DNA of 64,000 nt from Candidatus Melainabacteria bacterium (GTDB lineage: Bacteria; Cyanobacteriota; Vampirovibrionia; Obscuribacterales; Obscuribacteraceae), in the NCBI GenBank assembly GCA_003242885.1, contig QKMZ01000003.1, positions 806,001 through 870,000 on the forward strand. The letters are read 5' to 3'. The translations under genes were made by a program, and so were the position numbers. Positions 25,062-33,166 of the stretch are shown piece by piece. Within the stretch, counting starts at the first letter, position 1. Each line of letters begins with the position of its first letter. The notes beneath the pieces are model-generated. The model saw only the letters and a program-made list of their open reading frames with translations. It had not been told where the DNA came from and did not search any database.

Positions 25062-25691
25062 TCACCTTGAAGCGGCTTGAACACCTTGATTGTCAAAATA
25101 GGGGGCAAGCAGTTCTCTCATTTTTAAGCGACCGTAGTGCAAACGAGAGCGGACAGTTCCGACGCTGGTGCCGACGATATCGGCTATTTCTTGATACTGG
25201 AAGCCTTCGATATCATGCAAAACAACTACCGTTCGCTGATTCTCCGGCAACGCTAACAATGTCTTCTCAATGAAGAGTTGTTGCTCTTCAAGATCTACTC
25301 TCTGTGCCGGTGAAGGCAGCGGATCGGCGATTTGAGAAAGACTGACAGCCGGATCCAGCGAATCTTCTTCATTCTGTGTAGATTGAGGATCGAAGGACAC
25401 GACTTTCACCCCGGCTCGTCTCTGTTTTGTTCTCACGACATCAACACACAAGTTGTGTGCGATCCGAAAGATCCAGGAGGCAAAAGAAGCTTCTTTTCTA
25501 AACCCGGTAATTCCTTGATGCACTTTCAAGAAAGTATCTTGAGTTACTTCTTCAGCTTCATCCTGGTTTCCCAAGATACGCAAAGCCGCGTTGTAAACGC
25601 GATTTTGGTATCGGCGAACCAGAGACTTGAACTTGGTCGAGTCTCCAGTCTGTCTAAATTCTTCAACGATGGCCTCGTCGGTAAGGTCCAC
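25062..25691 (-). CDS. ECF-type RNA polymerase sigma factor
   Basis: This is a two-domain extracytoplasmic-function sigma factor. Region 2 spans residues about 20-90, with DEAEEVTQDTFLKVHQGI and FASWIFRIAHNLCVDVVR. Region 4 spans about 145-200, with LPENQRTVVVLHDIEGFQY and IADIVGTSVGTVRSRLHYGR, the -35-recognising helix-turn-helix. The GTG start at 25691 follows AGGAG by 7 nt. It is the first gene of the sigma/anti-sigma/Spy-like operon and lies only 72 bp from the divergent phosphatase gene, so autoregulation and shared control are plausible. Confidence 0.95.
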   Translation of the reverse strand: MDLTDEAIVEEFRQTGDSTKFKSLVRRYQNRVYNAALRILGNQDEAEEVTQDTFLKVHQGITGFRKEASFASWIFRIAHNLCVDVVRTKQRRAGVKVVSFDPQSTQNEEDSLDPAVSLSQIADPLPSPAQRVDLEEQQLFIEKTLLALPENQRTVVVLHDIEGFQYQEIADIVGTSVGTVRSRLHYGRLKMRELLAPYFDNQGVQAASR

Positions 25692-25763
25692 TGTTTTTCT
25701 CCTAGCCAGACTTCAGGGTCCGCTATTATTGAATACGTAAATTCATGCTTCGGAGTTCAATTT

Positions 25764-26486
25764 TTGAGCCCTTTATTAACAACAGTTAATCTCAGTCGGG
25801 CGATGGTCCTGACTCTCACCATTTCCAGTTGCGCTCTTTACTCGTGTCTGACAAGTATAGGCGCTCAAGCCGCTGATTCGCCTGCCGCGGTAACTGCAAA
25901 AAACTCGGATCCGGCGCAAACGACCAAGGCAGTAAAAGTAAAAGAAGACCTGCCGAACTTTCACCAGGTGCACCCTTATCTCTTCCGCAGCGGCGAACCT
26001 TCCAAAGAAGGATTGAAGAAGATAAAAGAGATGGGCATTACAACCATCTTCGACCTGCGCAATCCCGGCGAGATGTCTTACAGCGAAAAAGATGCAGCAA
26101 AAGAATTGGGCATCCGCTACATCAGTATGCCGATGAATTCAAAAGCACCGACTAGCAAACAAATTAAGCGCTTAGTTGAAGAAATCGATAAAGCAAAAGC
26201 CAGTGTGGCCGAAGTAACTGAACCGGAAAAAGCTGACAAAATTGCGAAAGAAGAAGCTGCTCATCTGGAAAAAAACACTAAGGTTGGAACTCCCAAGCAG
26301 GCAGTGCTAGTTCATTGTGCTCACGGTTCAGACCGCACAGGCTGCATGATCGGCATCTGGAGAGTGATGCGCGACGGATACGACTACGACACAGCCTACA
26401 AGGAGATGCGTAAGTACTGGTTCACTCCCAAGTTCACCAATCTATCTGGAGCGGTAAGAACAGCAGCAAGTCAAAAGTCGCAGTAG
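25764..26486 (+). CDS. Exported tyrosine/dual-specificity phosphatase
   Basis: This is a cysteine-based phosphatase. The P-loop HCAHGSDRTG near residue 182 matches HCx5R with catalytic Cys and Arg, and an upstream FDLRNPGE is typical of bacterial and fungal Siw14-like dual-specificity phosphatases. An N-terminal signal peptide (VLTLTISSCALYSCLTSIGA, cleavage near AQA-AD) implies export. I chose the TTG at 25764 because GGAG lies exactly 8 nt upstream; the ATG at 25803 is the alternative but lacks a positive n-region. A charged insertion of about 35 residues precedes the P-loop. It is divergent from the ECF sigma gene. Confidence 0.87.
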   Translation: MSPLLTTVNLSRAMVLTLTISSCALYSCLTSIGAQAADSPAAVTAKNSDPAQTTKAVKVKEDLPNFHQVHPYLFRSGEPSKEGLKKIKEMGITTIFDLRNPGEMSYSEKDAAKELGIRYISMPMNSKAPTSKQIKRLVEEIDKAKASVAEVTEPEKADKIAKEEAAHLEKNTKVGTPKQAVLVHCAHGSDRTGCMIGIWRVMRDGYDYDTAYKEMRKYWFTPKFTNLSGAVRTAASQKSQ

Positions 26487-26496
26487 ATTTTACTGC

Positions 26497-29325
26497 TTAG
26501 CGTACTTTCTCATTTGAATTCGTCGGCACAATCATAGGCACATTTCTGACGCCACCGGCAGAACCCGGTCCAACAGGGCGATTCATTGGTGTGATCATCG
26601 GCACCGAAGGCTGACCTCGTCCCGTTTGATTCCACGGCGAGATAGTCGGCACAGACTTCCCGGCTGGAGTCGGAGTGACAGAGGGTACGCGCGGCATCCA
26701 AGGATTCACTCCGGGATTGACCGGAGGTGTCGGTTGCACTTGCTGGACCGGCTCTTCTTTTGCCGGTGTGACTGTCGGCAAATTCATGCTTGCCTTGACC
26801 GAAGCCAACTTTTCTTGAGCAACTTTTGACCATGGGTAGAAGCGCAGAATTTCTTTTAGCGTTGCCACCACCCGCGGTAGGTCCTGGAAGTTTTCGCTTA
26901 GCTTCACCTGATACCAGAGCGCTGACCAGTTGGAGGGTTCAAGGAAAAGAGCCTTTTCAACATAGCGTTGCATCTCAGGGAATAGCTTGGCGCGATAGAG
27001 ATGCACTGCACAATCGACGTTGACGTTCGCATCCTGCGGAGCCAGCACCATGGCCCTATCGATTGCTTGTTTGGCGATCGCCTTCTGTCCATTGTCGCTG
27101 TAGAGAAGGCTCCAGTCAGCCAGAATTCGTCCTTCAACATCACGCGCACCAACTTTCTTTGCCAATTCCTGTGCACGCACAAAATACTGATAAGCCGCCT
27201 TCGCATGTTCAGGCCGGTTCAAATCTTTTGCCATAATGCGGCGCAAATTGCCAAGCCTCCCCAGAAGGCGCGCTTGCATTTTGATGTCCCGCGAACCATC
27301 GGCCAGGAGCAAGGCTTTCTGGTAATACACTTCTGCTTGACGGTAATCTCGCCGCGCCACCAGCATGTTGTCGCCACGCGACAGCGCGTCATCCATGTCG
27401 TTTCTCAGCTTGTACACTGGGTTTTGCTGTAGGAGCAATCGCTGGAACCGATAGTCCACCGTGACAATAAAATTTTCCCAGAACGGATTTCCTAGAATGC
27501 CGAAATTAGAATCCTGGAAAAACCCTGCTCGCTCCTTGCCTTCCGGCGTCGGCTTCTTCGCAGAAAGACGCTTCTCTTGCTGGATCGGATAAGTAAATGG
27601 AACACCGCGTCGGGTCAGTCCACCCAAACCAACACTGTCGATAACAACTCGTCCAAGCTGCACGGGCCTGCCATCAAGGCCGGTCGCCTCCGTGACATGC
27701 CGCACCGCCGCAGGATCCCCTTGCACATGCCGTTGAGCAACACCGGTAGGCAGGTGATTGAAAGCAGCGCCCGTATCAACCAGCAAAAGCTGCTCATCCC
27801 GCCCGTTCAACGAGACTTTAATATAGGGCAACTGACGTACGATAAATGGAACGTTAGCCGCCCGAATCGGTCGCACTGCTGTTTCTATATCTTCAAAAAC
27901 AAGATTGGGCTTACTGTAGTCGATTGTGACCAAGAACTGGCTAATTATGTTAGTACCGATAATGCCCGCAATCTGCCGCCCCATCTGCCTCGACTGCGCA
28001 CTCATATCGAGCACGCGCACAGGCACGTCGTTCAATACAAGGGAGCCAATCTCAAAACGTTTAAGTTCAGAGCGATTTGCCTGCACGATTCCGCTGTAGC
28101 CCGCTATGTCGAATTTGTCCTGTTTCGCCAGGAAGTTTTGAGCAGCAATTCGACGGTCGATAATCGTGTCGGAAGCTCCCGTGTCAAAGAGGAAATCGAG
28201 ATCTTCACTGTTGTTCAGTCGGCACTTCACAACAATCTCATTGTCGGCATACTCGAATGGAACAGTAAGGCTGCGTGACAGGCGAAACCGTCCAGTTTGC
28301 TTAGGTCTGTCAAAGAGCGAATCTTCAATCGGCTGTCCTACCGAAGCGCTGGTAAGAAGCAATTCCGACTCCCGGACTTGATCCTTCAACTGGATCTGTT
28401 TAAAGGGAAACAGTGTGCCGCCTGTCGGCCGGTACTGAGAATACTCGATTGTGTAATGAACGCTCTTGTCGCCTGCACCAGCTATATCATATGCCAGAGC
28501 AATAACAAGAAAGTTCTTCTCGTCTACATAGAATGTCGTCGGAGTACGACCTTTCGCCTCAAGCGCCAGAGTATAGACAGGCAGTTGCTTATATAAAGTA
28601 CGTCCGACTAATTTCAATTCCGTGTCCGGTTCTTGCCAGTAAGTCAGAAGACCGGGGTGACGACAAACCTTTTCCGTAAGTGCATCAAGTTCATCTCCCG
28701 CTAGAGCGGAAGCCTCTTTTCCAATCAAACGCCAACCGTTATGCCCGTCAAATCCAAAAACTTCGGACGGTTGGCTAGATCGGGTTTCTGGTTTGGTTTC
28801 TGGTTTGGTTTCTGGTTTGGTTTCTGGTTTGGTTTCTCGTCTGCCGTCAGCCTGCGTATTTGCTGTTTCAGAACCGTCAGGAGCAGCACCGGCAGCAGTA
28901 TCTGTGGCTTTCTTTTCTTCATCGCCCTTTCCAGATTCAGGCGCGGACTTTTGAGATGTTTCCGCGGCAATTTCAGGGGGCTTTTCAGGCAAACGCTCTA
29001 GATCAATTCGCCACTTGCCGTTCTTTCTGGCACAGCGGTAACCGAGTTCCGTACGCTTTCCTGCGACCGTAGAAATCTGTTTTCCATTCACAACAGAAAG
29101 ATAATCAATTTGCTCGAGCGCTTCCTTGCCACCATATGCGGTGAAAGTTTTATCGACAATTTCCGATACTGTCAGTTCTGCCGCTTCCTCTTCCTGCGCC
29201 AGTGCACCGGCAAAAGGAAGCACAAGCGGCAAGAGGGTCGCAAGAGTAAGAACGAGGGAGGTAGCGACAGACCGAAATGGTCTTACTCCGCAAACTGTTT
29301 TTCGAGTATCTGATTTCTGTGGCAA
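26497..29325 (-). CDS. Exported double retropepsin-like aspartic protease with TPRs
   Basis: A signal peptide (SLVLTLATLLPLVLPFAGALA) is followed by an N-terminal domain of about 330 residues that resembles periplasmic lipoprotein-carrier-type beta sheets. Two clan-AA aspartic-protease domains follow: DFLFDTGASDTIIDRR near residue 380 and LLLVDTGAAFNHLPTG near residue 518, each with the catalytic DTG-A motif. Residues about 640-810 hold several TPRs (for example DYRQAEVYYQKALLL). The tail is Pro/Thr-rich. An ETKP tetrapeptide is repeated four times near residue 168, encoded by a 12-bp tandem repeat. It is probably a periplasmic protein of unknown substrate. Confidence 0.85.
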   Translation of the reverse strand: MPQKSDTRKTVCGVRPFRSVATSLVLTLATLLPLVLPFAGALAQEEEAAELTVSEIVDKTFTAYGGKEALEQIDYLSVVNGKQISTVAGKRTELGYRCARKNGKWRIDLERLPEKPPEIAAETSQKSAPESGKGDEEKKATDTAAGAAPDGSETANTQADGRRETKPETKPETKPETKPETRSSQPSEVFGFDGHNGWRLIGKEASALAGDELDALTEKVCRHPGLLTYWQEPDTELKLVGRTLYKQLPVYTLALEAKGRTPTTFYVDEKNFLVIALAYDIAGAGDKSVHYTIEYSQYRPTGGTLFPFKQIQLKDQVRESELLLTSASVGQPIEDSLFDRPKQTGRFRLSRSLTVPFEYADNEIVVKCRLNNSEDLDFLFDTGASDTIIDRRIAAQNFLAKQDKFDIAGYSGIVQANRSELKRFEIGSLVLNDVPVRVLDMSAQSRQMGRQIAGIIGTNIISQFLVTIDYSKPNLVFEDIETAVRPIRAANVPFIVRQLPYIKVSLNGRDEQLLLVDTGAAFNHLPTGVAQRHVQGDPAAVRHVTEATGLDGRPVQLGRVVIDSVGLGGLTRRGVPFTYPIQQEKRLSAKKPTPEGKERAGFFQDSNFGILGNPFWENFIVTVDYRFQRLLLQQNPVYKLRNDMDDALSRGDNMLVARRDYRQAEVYYQKALLLADGSRDIKMQARLLGRLGNLRRIMAKDLNRPEHAKAAYQYFVRAQELAKKVGARDVEGRILADWSLLYSDNGQKAIAKQAIDRAMVLAPQDANVNVDCAVHLYRAKLFPEMQRYVEKALFLEPSNWSALWYQVKLSENFQDLPRVVATLKEILRFYPWSKVAQEKLASVKASMNLPTVTPAKEEPVQQVQPTPPVNPGVNPWMPRVPSVTPTPAGKSVPTISPWNQTGRGQPSVPMITPMNRPVGPGSAGGVRNVPMIVPTNSNEKVR
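28782..28837. repeat. 12-bp tandem repeat within the aspartic protease gene
   Basis: The unit TGGTTTCTGGTT is repeated about 4.5 times. On the coding (minus) strand it gives repeated ETKP. Such an in-frame array is prone to copy-number variation. Confidence 0.85.
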
Positions 29326-29338
29326 AAGATTTTACTGT

Positions 29339-30247
29339 CTATCGAGCAGCAGCAGTCTTTAGACTGTCTGCAGCCTTGAAGTCGAAAGGAGTGCACTTGC
29401 CCGTTTGCGGCAGTTCGAGATCGGACAGACTCTGAGCCAGTTTGTGGACGGCCAACAACTGTTCGATCAATGCGCTCACATGAGAAAGCGGAACTTGGTT
29501 AGGTCCATCGCTTTTCGCTTCATCCGGATTGGGATGGCATTCCATGAAAACACCATCACAGCCAGCAGCGACTGCAGCGCGGGCCAAGGTCGGAACATAC
29601 TGGCGCTGGCCACTTGAAACCGTACCGCCGCCTCCGGGAAGTTGAACGCTGTGCGTTGCGTCAAATACCACGGGCACGCCAAATGACTGCATAATGGGAA
29701 TTGAGCGCATATCGACGACCAGATTGTTGTAACCAAATGTGGTACCACGCTCAGTGAGAACAACATTCTTATTGCCGCATTCGAATACTTTGGTCACGAC
29801 ATTTTGCATGTCGTTAGGTGCAACAAACTGACCTTTTTTGACGTTAACGCACTTGCCGGTTTCAGCTGCTGCGATAAGTAAATCTGTTTGACGGCAAAGA
29901 AAAGCAGGGATCTGCAAAACGTCTAGAACCTTTCCTGCTTCCTTGCATTGCGAAGATTCATGTATATCGCTGAGTACGGGCAGACCAAGTTTTGTCTTTA
30001 CGTCGGCCAGCATCGCCAGCCCTTCTGTCAGTCCAGGTCCACGAAATGAATGTATGGACGTGCGATTGGCTTTATCGAACGAAGCTTTGAAAACGAGGCG
30101 AAAGCCCAACTTCTGAGAAAGCTCCTTCAGATAAGATGCCGTGTTGTATATAGTCTCAAAATTTTCGATGACGCAAGGTCCGGCAATGATTACCAGGTCT
30201 TTGCCGCCACCCAGCTCGATATCTGCGATTTTTACCGACACACTCAA
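29339..30247 (-). CDS. kdsA: 3-deoxy-8-phosphooctulonate synthase
   Basis: KdsA condenses phosphoenolpyruvate with arabinose 5-phosphate to form Kdo 8-phosphate, needed for the inner core of lipopolysaccharide. Signature segments are LVIIAGPCVIENFET near residue 18, FKASFDKANRTSIHSFRGPG near residue 55, CRQTDLLIAAAETGKCVNVKKGQF cut to CRQTDLLIAAAETGK, and PVVFDATHSVQLPGGGG near residue 195. The Cys in GPCVIE corresponds to the metal-binding Cys of the metal-dependent class (Aquifex type), where the Escherichia coli class has Asn. The start is a TTG at 30247 or a GTG two codons later. It is 14 bp downstream of the end of nothing else on this strand and precedes the aspartic protease by 13 bp. 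Confidence 0.96.
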   Translation of the reverse strand: MSVSVKIADIELGGGKDLVIIAGPCVIENFETIYNTASYLKELSQKLGFRLVFKASFDKANRTSIHSFRGPGLTEGLAMLADVKTKLGLPVLSDIHESSQCKEAGKVLDVLQIPAFLCRQTDLLIAAAETGKCVNVKKGQFVAPNDMQNVVTKVFECGNKNVVLTERGTTFGYNNLVVDMRSIPIMQSFGVPVVFDATHSVQLPGGGGTVSSGQRQYVPTLARAAVAAGCDGVFMECHPNPDEAKSDGPNQVPLSHVSALIEQLLAVHKLAQSLSDLELPQTGKCTPFDFKAADSLKTAAAR

Positions 30248-30433
30248 TCCGCCTGAAAGTTGGAACGCACCGGCTCATTCTACCAAGTGCGGTAATGAAG
30301 GCAGTCTATCCGAAAGGGTTTGAATCGGGAGTTTGATTTAAGATAGGCGTAATTTTTTCGAGGCAAAAATCCATTTGCATTCGGAGCAAATCAGGGCTGG
30401 CCAGGACTTTGCCAGATCTGAACAAAAGGGAAA

Positions 30434-30778
30434 ATGATGTTCAAACTGTCACAGCGCGAAGGTAAGAAGGGTATAACCCTGGACCTCAGAGTTTCTCCCG
30501 GAGCCAAGAAGGATGAATTCGCAGGCATTCACGACAACCGATTCAGAGTAAAAATTGCCGCCAAGGCAGTTGACGGCGCAGCAAATGCAGCCTTGCTGAA
30601 ATTCATCTCGGCTAGCTTCTCAGTACCACTGGCTAATGTGCACATTTTGTCAGGGAAAAGTGGCCGATTGAAGAGTGTCTTTGTTGCAAGCACAGCCACT
30701 GGTGCCGTAGAACAAGACAACGGCCAGAAACATCTAGCTGCCATTGCCGAGAAATTGACGCGAACCAATAGCGACTAA
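30434..30778 (+). CDS. DUF167 / YggU family protein
   Basis: The protein belongs to a small widespread family of unknown function. The pattern LDLRVSPGAKKDEFAGIHDN, then RFRVKIAAKAVDGAANAALL and VHILSGKSGRLKSV is the DUF167 signature. The length of 114 residues is slightly above the usual 95-105 because of a C-terminal helix. AAGGG lies just upstream of the ATG. Its stop codon overlaps the stop of the convergent gene by 4 bp. Confidence 0.92.
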   Translation: MMFKLSQREGKKGITLDLRVSPGAKKDEFAGIHDNRFRVKIAAKAVDGAANAALLKFISASFSVPLANVHILSGKSGRLKSVFVASTATGAVEQDNGQKHLAAIAEKLTRTNSD

Positions 30779-31092
30779 CGCGGTCCCATGTGCTTGACCA
30801 GCTTGTAGACAGTGTGCCCGGCGCGCTGAGAAATTGGCATAACGAGCCCGGTATTGAGCGCTTCGGCAAGCTGCGGTCTGAGCTGACGAATCTTTTTAAG
30901 TTGCCGAGTGCCACCCGCCATTTCAGGAAGCGTCATGCCTAGCGGATTTTTCTCCAGGAGCTTGACGACCTTATTATCTTCCTTCTTCTCACTGCCCGCT
31001 ACTGGCTTCGGCTTTGGAGCCAAAACACGGCGAGGCACCTTAGGTGTTGCGTCTTCCGTAAGTGGCGGACTCGGATTTTCTTCTTCTGACAT
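30775..31092 (-). CDS. Small basic protein of unknown function
   Basis: I recognise no family. The start MSEEENPS at 31092 has AGGG about 8 nt upstream, giving 105 residues; a frame extends to 31188 without support. The N-terminal 45 residues are Pro/Lys-rich and probably disordered (VPRRVLAPKPKPVAGSEKKE). The C-terminal 55 residues look like a compact helical domain (NPLGMTLPEMAGGTRQLKKI then LRPQLAEALNTGLVMPISQR), perhaps a winged-helix-like DNA- or RNA-binding fold, which is speculation. Confidence 0.65.
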   Translation of the reverse strand: MSEEENPSPPLTEDATPKVPRRVLAPKPKPVAGSEKKEDNKVVKLLEKNPLGMTLPEMAGGTRQLKKIRQLRPQLAEALNTGLVMPISQRAGHTVYKLVKHMGPR

Positions 31093-31420
31093 CAAGATAT
31101 CCCTATTCTCTTTTGACAGGTCTCTTTCAACGCCGCATGACCTTGCCGAGGAGCGGCTCTTTAGCCGGTTGTGAACTACCGGAAACAACAGCGCACCCGC
31201 TTGAGCACTTCAATACAAGGATACCTCTTCTTTTCAAGAATAGTTACGGATTACCTGATTCTTGATGACACGTTGACTCTCTTATTGATATATTTCGGCC
31301 TGTTCCTATATTGCAACAGCTTGCCTGTCCCTGTGTTGCAACTCGTTTGCTATTGGATGTCTGAGGCGGGCTCCCGCCATGGCGAGTCTCAGAACTAAAG
31401 GACTTAAGAGGTATATTCGC
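31093..31420. other. Intergenic region before the GH57 gene
   Basis: This 328-bp gap has no gene that I can support. It contains an imperfect 19-bp direct repeat, CCTGTTCCTATATTGCAAC at 31299-31317 and CCTGTCCCTGTGTTGCAAC at 31324-31342 (15 of 19 identical, 25-bp period). The repeat lies about 80-120 bp upstream of the GH57 start, a place where a regulator could bind. Confidence 0.5.
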
Positions 31421-33073
31421 GTGAGTGTCGGTTCATTTGTCTTCATGTTGCATAGCCATCTTCCGTATTACAGGAAAGCAGGAATGTGGCCGTTCGGTGA
31501 AGAAAGTGTCTACGAGTGCATCGCGGAGAGCTATATTCCGCTGCTCAACGCGATAGGCGACCTGGCTGACGAAGGCATACAAGCCAAACTGACAATTGGA
31601 ATCACGCCTGTTCTGGCAGAACAGCTTTCAGACGAACACTTCAAAGCCGGCTTCGACAAATTCATAGCAGACAAAATCGAAGCTGCACAAAAAGACGAAA
31701 AACTTTACAGCGTCCGTGGCGAGAATTCGAATCCAAACAAACTGTTGCTGGCGCGATTTTACGTCAACCTCTTCAATCACATCCAAAGAGATTGGCGCGA
31801 GCGTTGGCAAAGAGATTTGATCGGAGCTTTCAAGCGCTTTCAAGATGCCGGCTGTATCGAAGTAGCAACCTCGGCTGCCACTCACTGTTTCTCCCCCTTG
31901 CTGGAAACGGACTCGGCAATTTTTGCGCAGTACAAGACCGGCGTCGAAACCTACAAACGCCATTTTGGTCGCGACCCGAAAGGCTTCTGGTTGCCAGAAT
32001 GCGCCTACCGACCAGCATCAGGCAAACGCCCTCCACTGGAAAAGTGGCTCCACGAGCTGGGTCTCCAATACTTTTTCACCGAGTCTTTTGTAATTAAGGG
32101 CGGACAAAGCGCTGAAATGCGCAGAGTAATCGGACCTTACGGATCAATCGAGTACATTCCGGCGGCGCCAAGACCAGAAACAGGTCTCGACACATTCGAA
32201 GCTTTCTGGCTGAAAGAATATCCGGTCGCCGTTATGGGCAGACACGAAGAAGCCGGCTACCTTGTCTGGTCCGCCGATCAAGGTTATCCGGGCGACGGCA
32301 ATTATCGTGAGTTCCACAAGAAAGACGACAACTCCGGCTTGCATTACTGGAAGCTTACTTCGAAGTCTACAGATCTCGGCGCAAAGCAGCTATACAACCC
32401 GGAAGCTGCGATGACAAGATTGAATGAAAATTCCGATCACTATGTCGGCTTCTTGCAACAGTGCCTGACGGATCATTTGAAGAGAACCGGTGAGCCTGGT
32501 TTGGTAATGGCCAGTTTCGACACCGAACTATTCGGTCACTGGTGGTTTGAAGGTGTCACCTGGATTAAGGAAGTGATTAAGAAACTTCGCCAGTACACAG
32601 CCGTGACTATGCGCACAGCTTCAGAATATTTGGAAGCTCAACAACCGACCAAGGCAATTGAATTACCAGAATCATCATGGGGTTCTGGCGGACACTGGCA
32701 AGTTTGGTTGAATAACGAAACTGAGTGGATGTGGCCAATCATTTCGGAATGCGAACACACTACAGAAACTTTGTGCCAGATGTTCGAGAACACCACCGAC
32801 GACACGGCTCGCCGTGCAATCAAACAACTCTGCCGCGAGAATCTGCTGATTCAATCCAGTGACTGGCCGTTCCTTGTTACAACTGGTCAAGCAAAAGTCT
32901 ATGCTAAAGAACGTTTTGAAGGGCACTACGAGCGCTTCAAAGATTTAGCCAAAATGCTCAGAGAAAACAACTTCGACAACAATCGCCTCTCCGAAATCGA
33001 GTCGATCGACAATCTGTTCCCAGATGTTTCACCTAGCTGGTTCTTGTCGCAGCAAGTCTCGACACCAGCATAG
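31421..33073 (+). CDS. Glycoside hydrolase family 57 protein (alpha-glucan branching enzyme-like)
   Basis: GH57 enzymes of this type form alpha-1,6 branches in glycogen or act on alpha-glucans. The N-terminus SVGSFVFMLHSHLPYYRKAG is the family start motif. The proposed nucleophile lies in WLPECAYRP near residue 190, and the acid/base Asp in ASFDTELFGHWWFEG near residue 365. The C-terminal helical domain typical of the branching-enzyme subgroup follows. I chose the GTG at 31421 with AAGAGG 9 nt upstream; the ATG at 31379 adds 14 basic residues. A hairpin follows the stop, and pyruvate kinase is next. Confidence 0.9.
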   Translation: MSVGSFVFMLHSHLPYYRKAGMWPFGEESVYECIAESYIPLLNAIGDLADEGIQAKLTIGITPVLAEQLSDEHFKAGFDKFIADKIEAAQKDEKLYSVRGENSNPNKLLLARFYVNLFNHIQRDWRERWQRDLIGAFKRFQDAGCIEVATSAATHCFSPLLETDSAIFAQYKTGVETYKRHFGRDPKGFWLPECAYRPASGKRPPLEKWLHELGLQYFFTESFVIKGGQSAEMRRVIGPYGSIEYIPAAPRPETGLDTFEAFWLKEYPVAVMGRHEEAGYLVWSADQGYPGDGNYREFHKKDDNSGLHYWKLTSKSTDLGAKQLYNPEAAMTRLNENSDHYVGFLQQCLTDHLKRTGEPGLVMASFDTELFGHWWFEGVTWIKEVIKKLRQYTAVTMRTASEYLEAQQPTKAIELPESSWGSGGHWQVWLNNETEWMWPIISECEHTTETLCQMFENTTDDTARRAIKQLCRENLLIQSSDWPFLVTTGQAKVYAKERFEGHYERFKDLAKMLRENNFDNNRLSEIESIDNLFPDVSPSWFLSQQVSTPA

Positions 33074-33089
33074 AAAGAGCATTTAGACG

Positions 33090-33111
33090 GCGAACCACAA
33101 ACGTGGTTCGC
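33090..33111 (+). terminator. Stem-loop after the GH57 gene
   Basis: A perfect 9-bp stem, GCGAACCAC / GTGGTTCGC, with loop AAAC lies 16 bp after the stop codon. There is no T tract, so termination efficiency is uncertain; it may instead stabilise the mRNA end. Confidence 0.55.
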
Positions 33112-33166
33112 TTAGCGCTTTAATAGAAACGACTACCTGTTGCCAGGAAAAGAGAGAAACCATTCG

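Noticed and set aside
25332..25763. Long N-terminal extension of the phosphatase
   Set aside because: It lies antisense to the sigma factor gene and has no support; GGAG at 8 nt supports the TTG at 25764.
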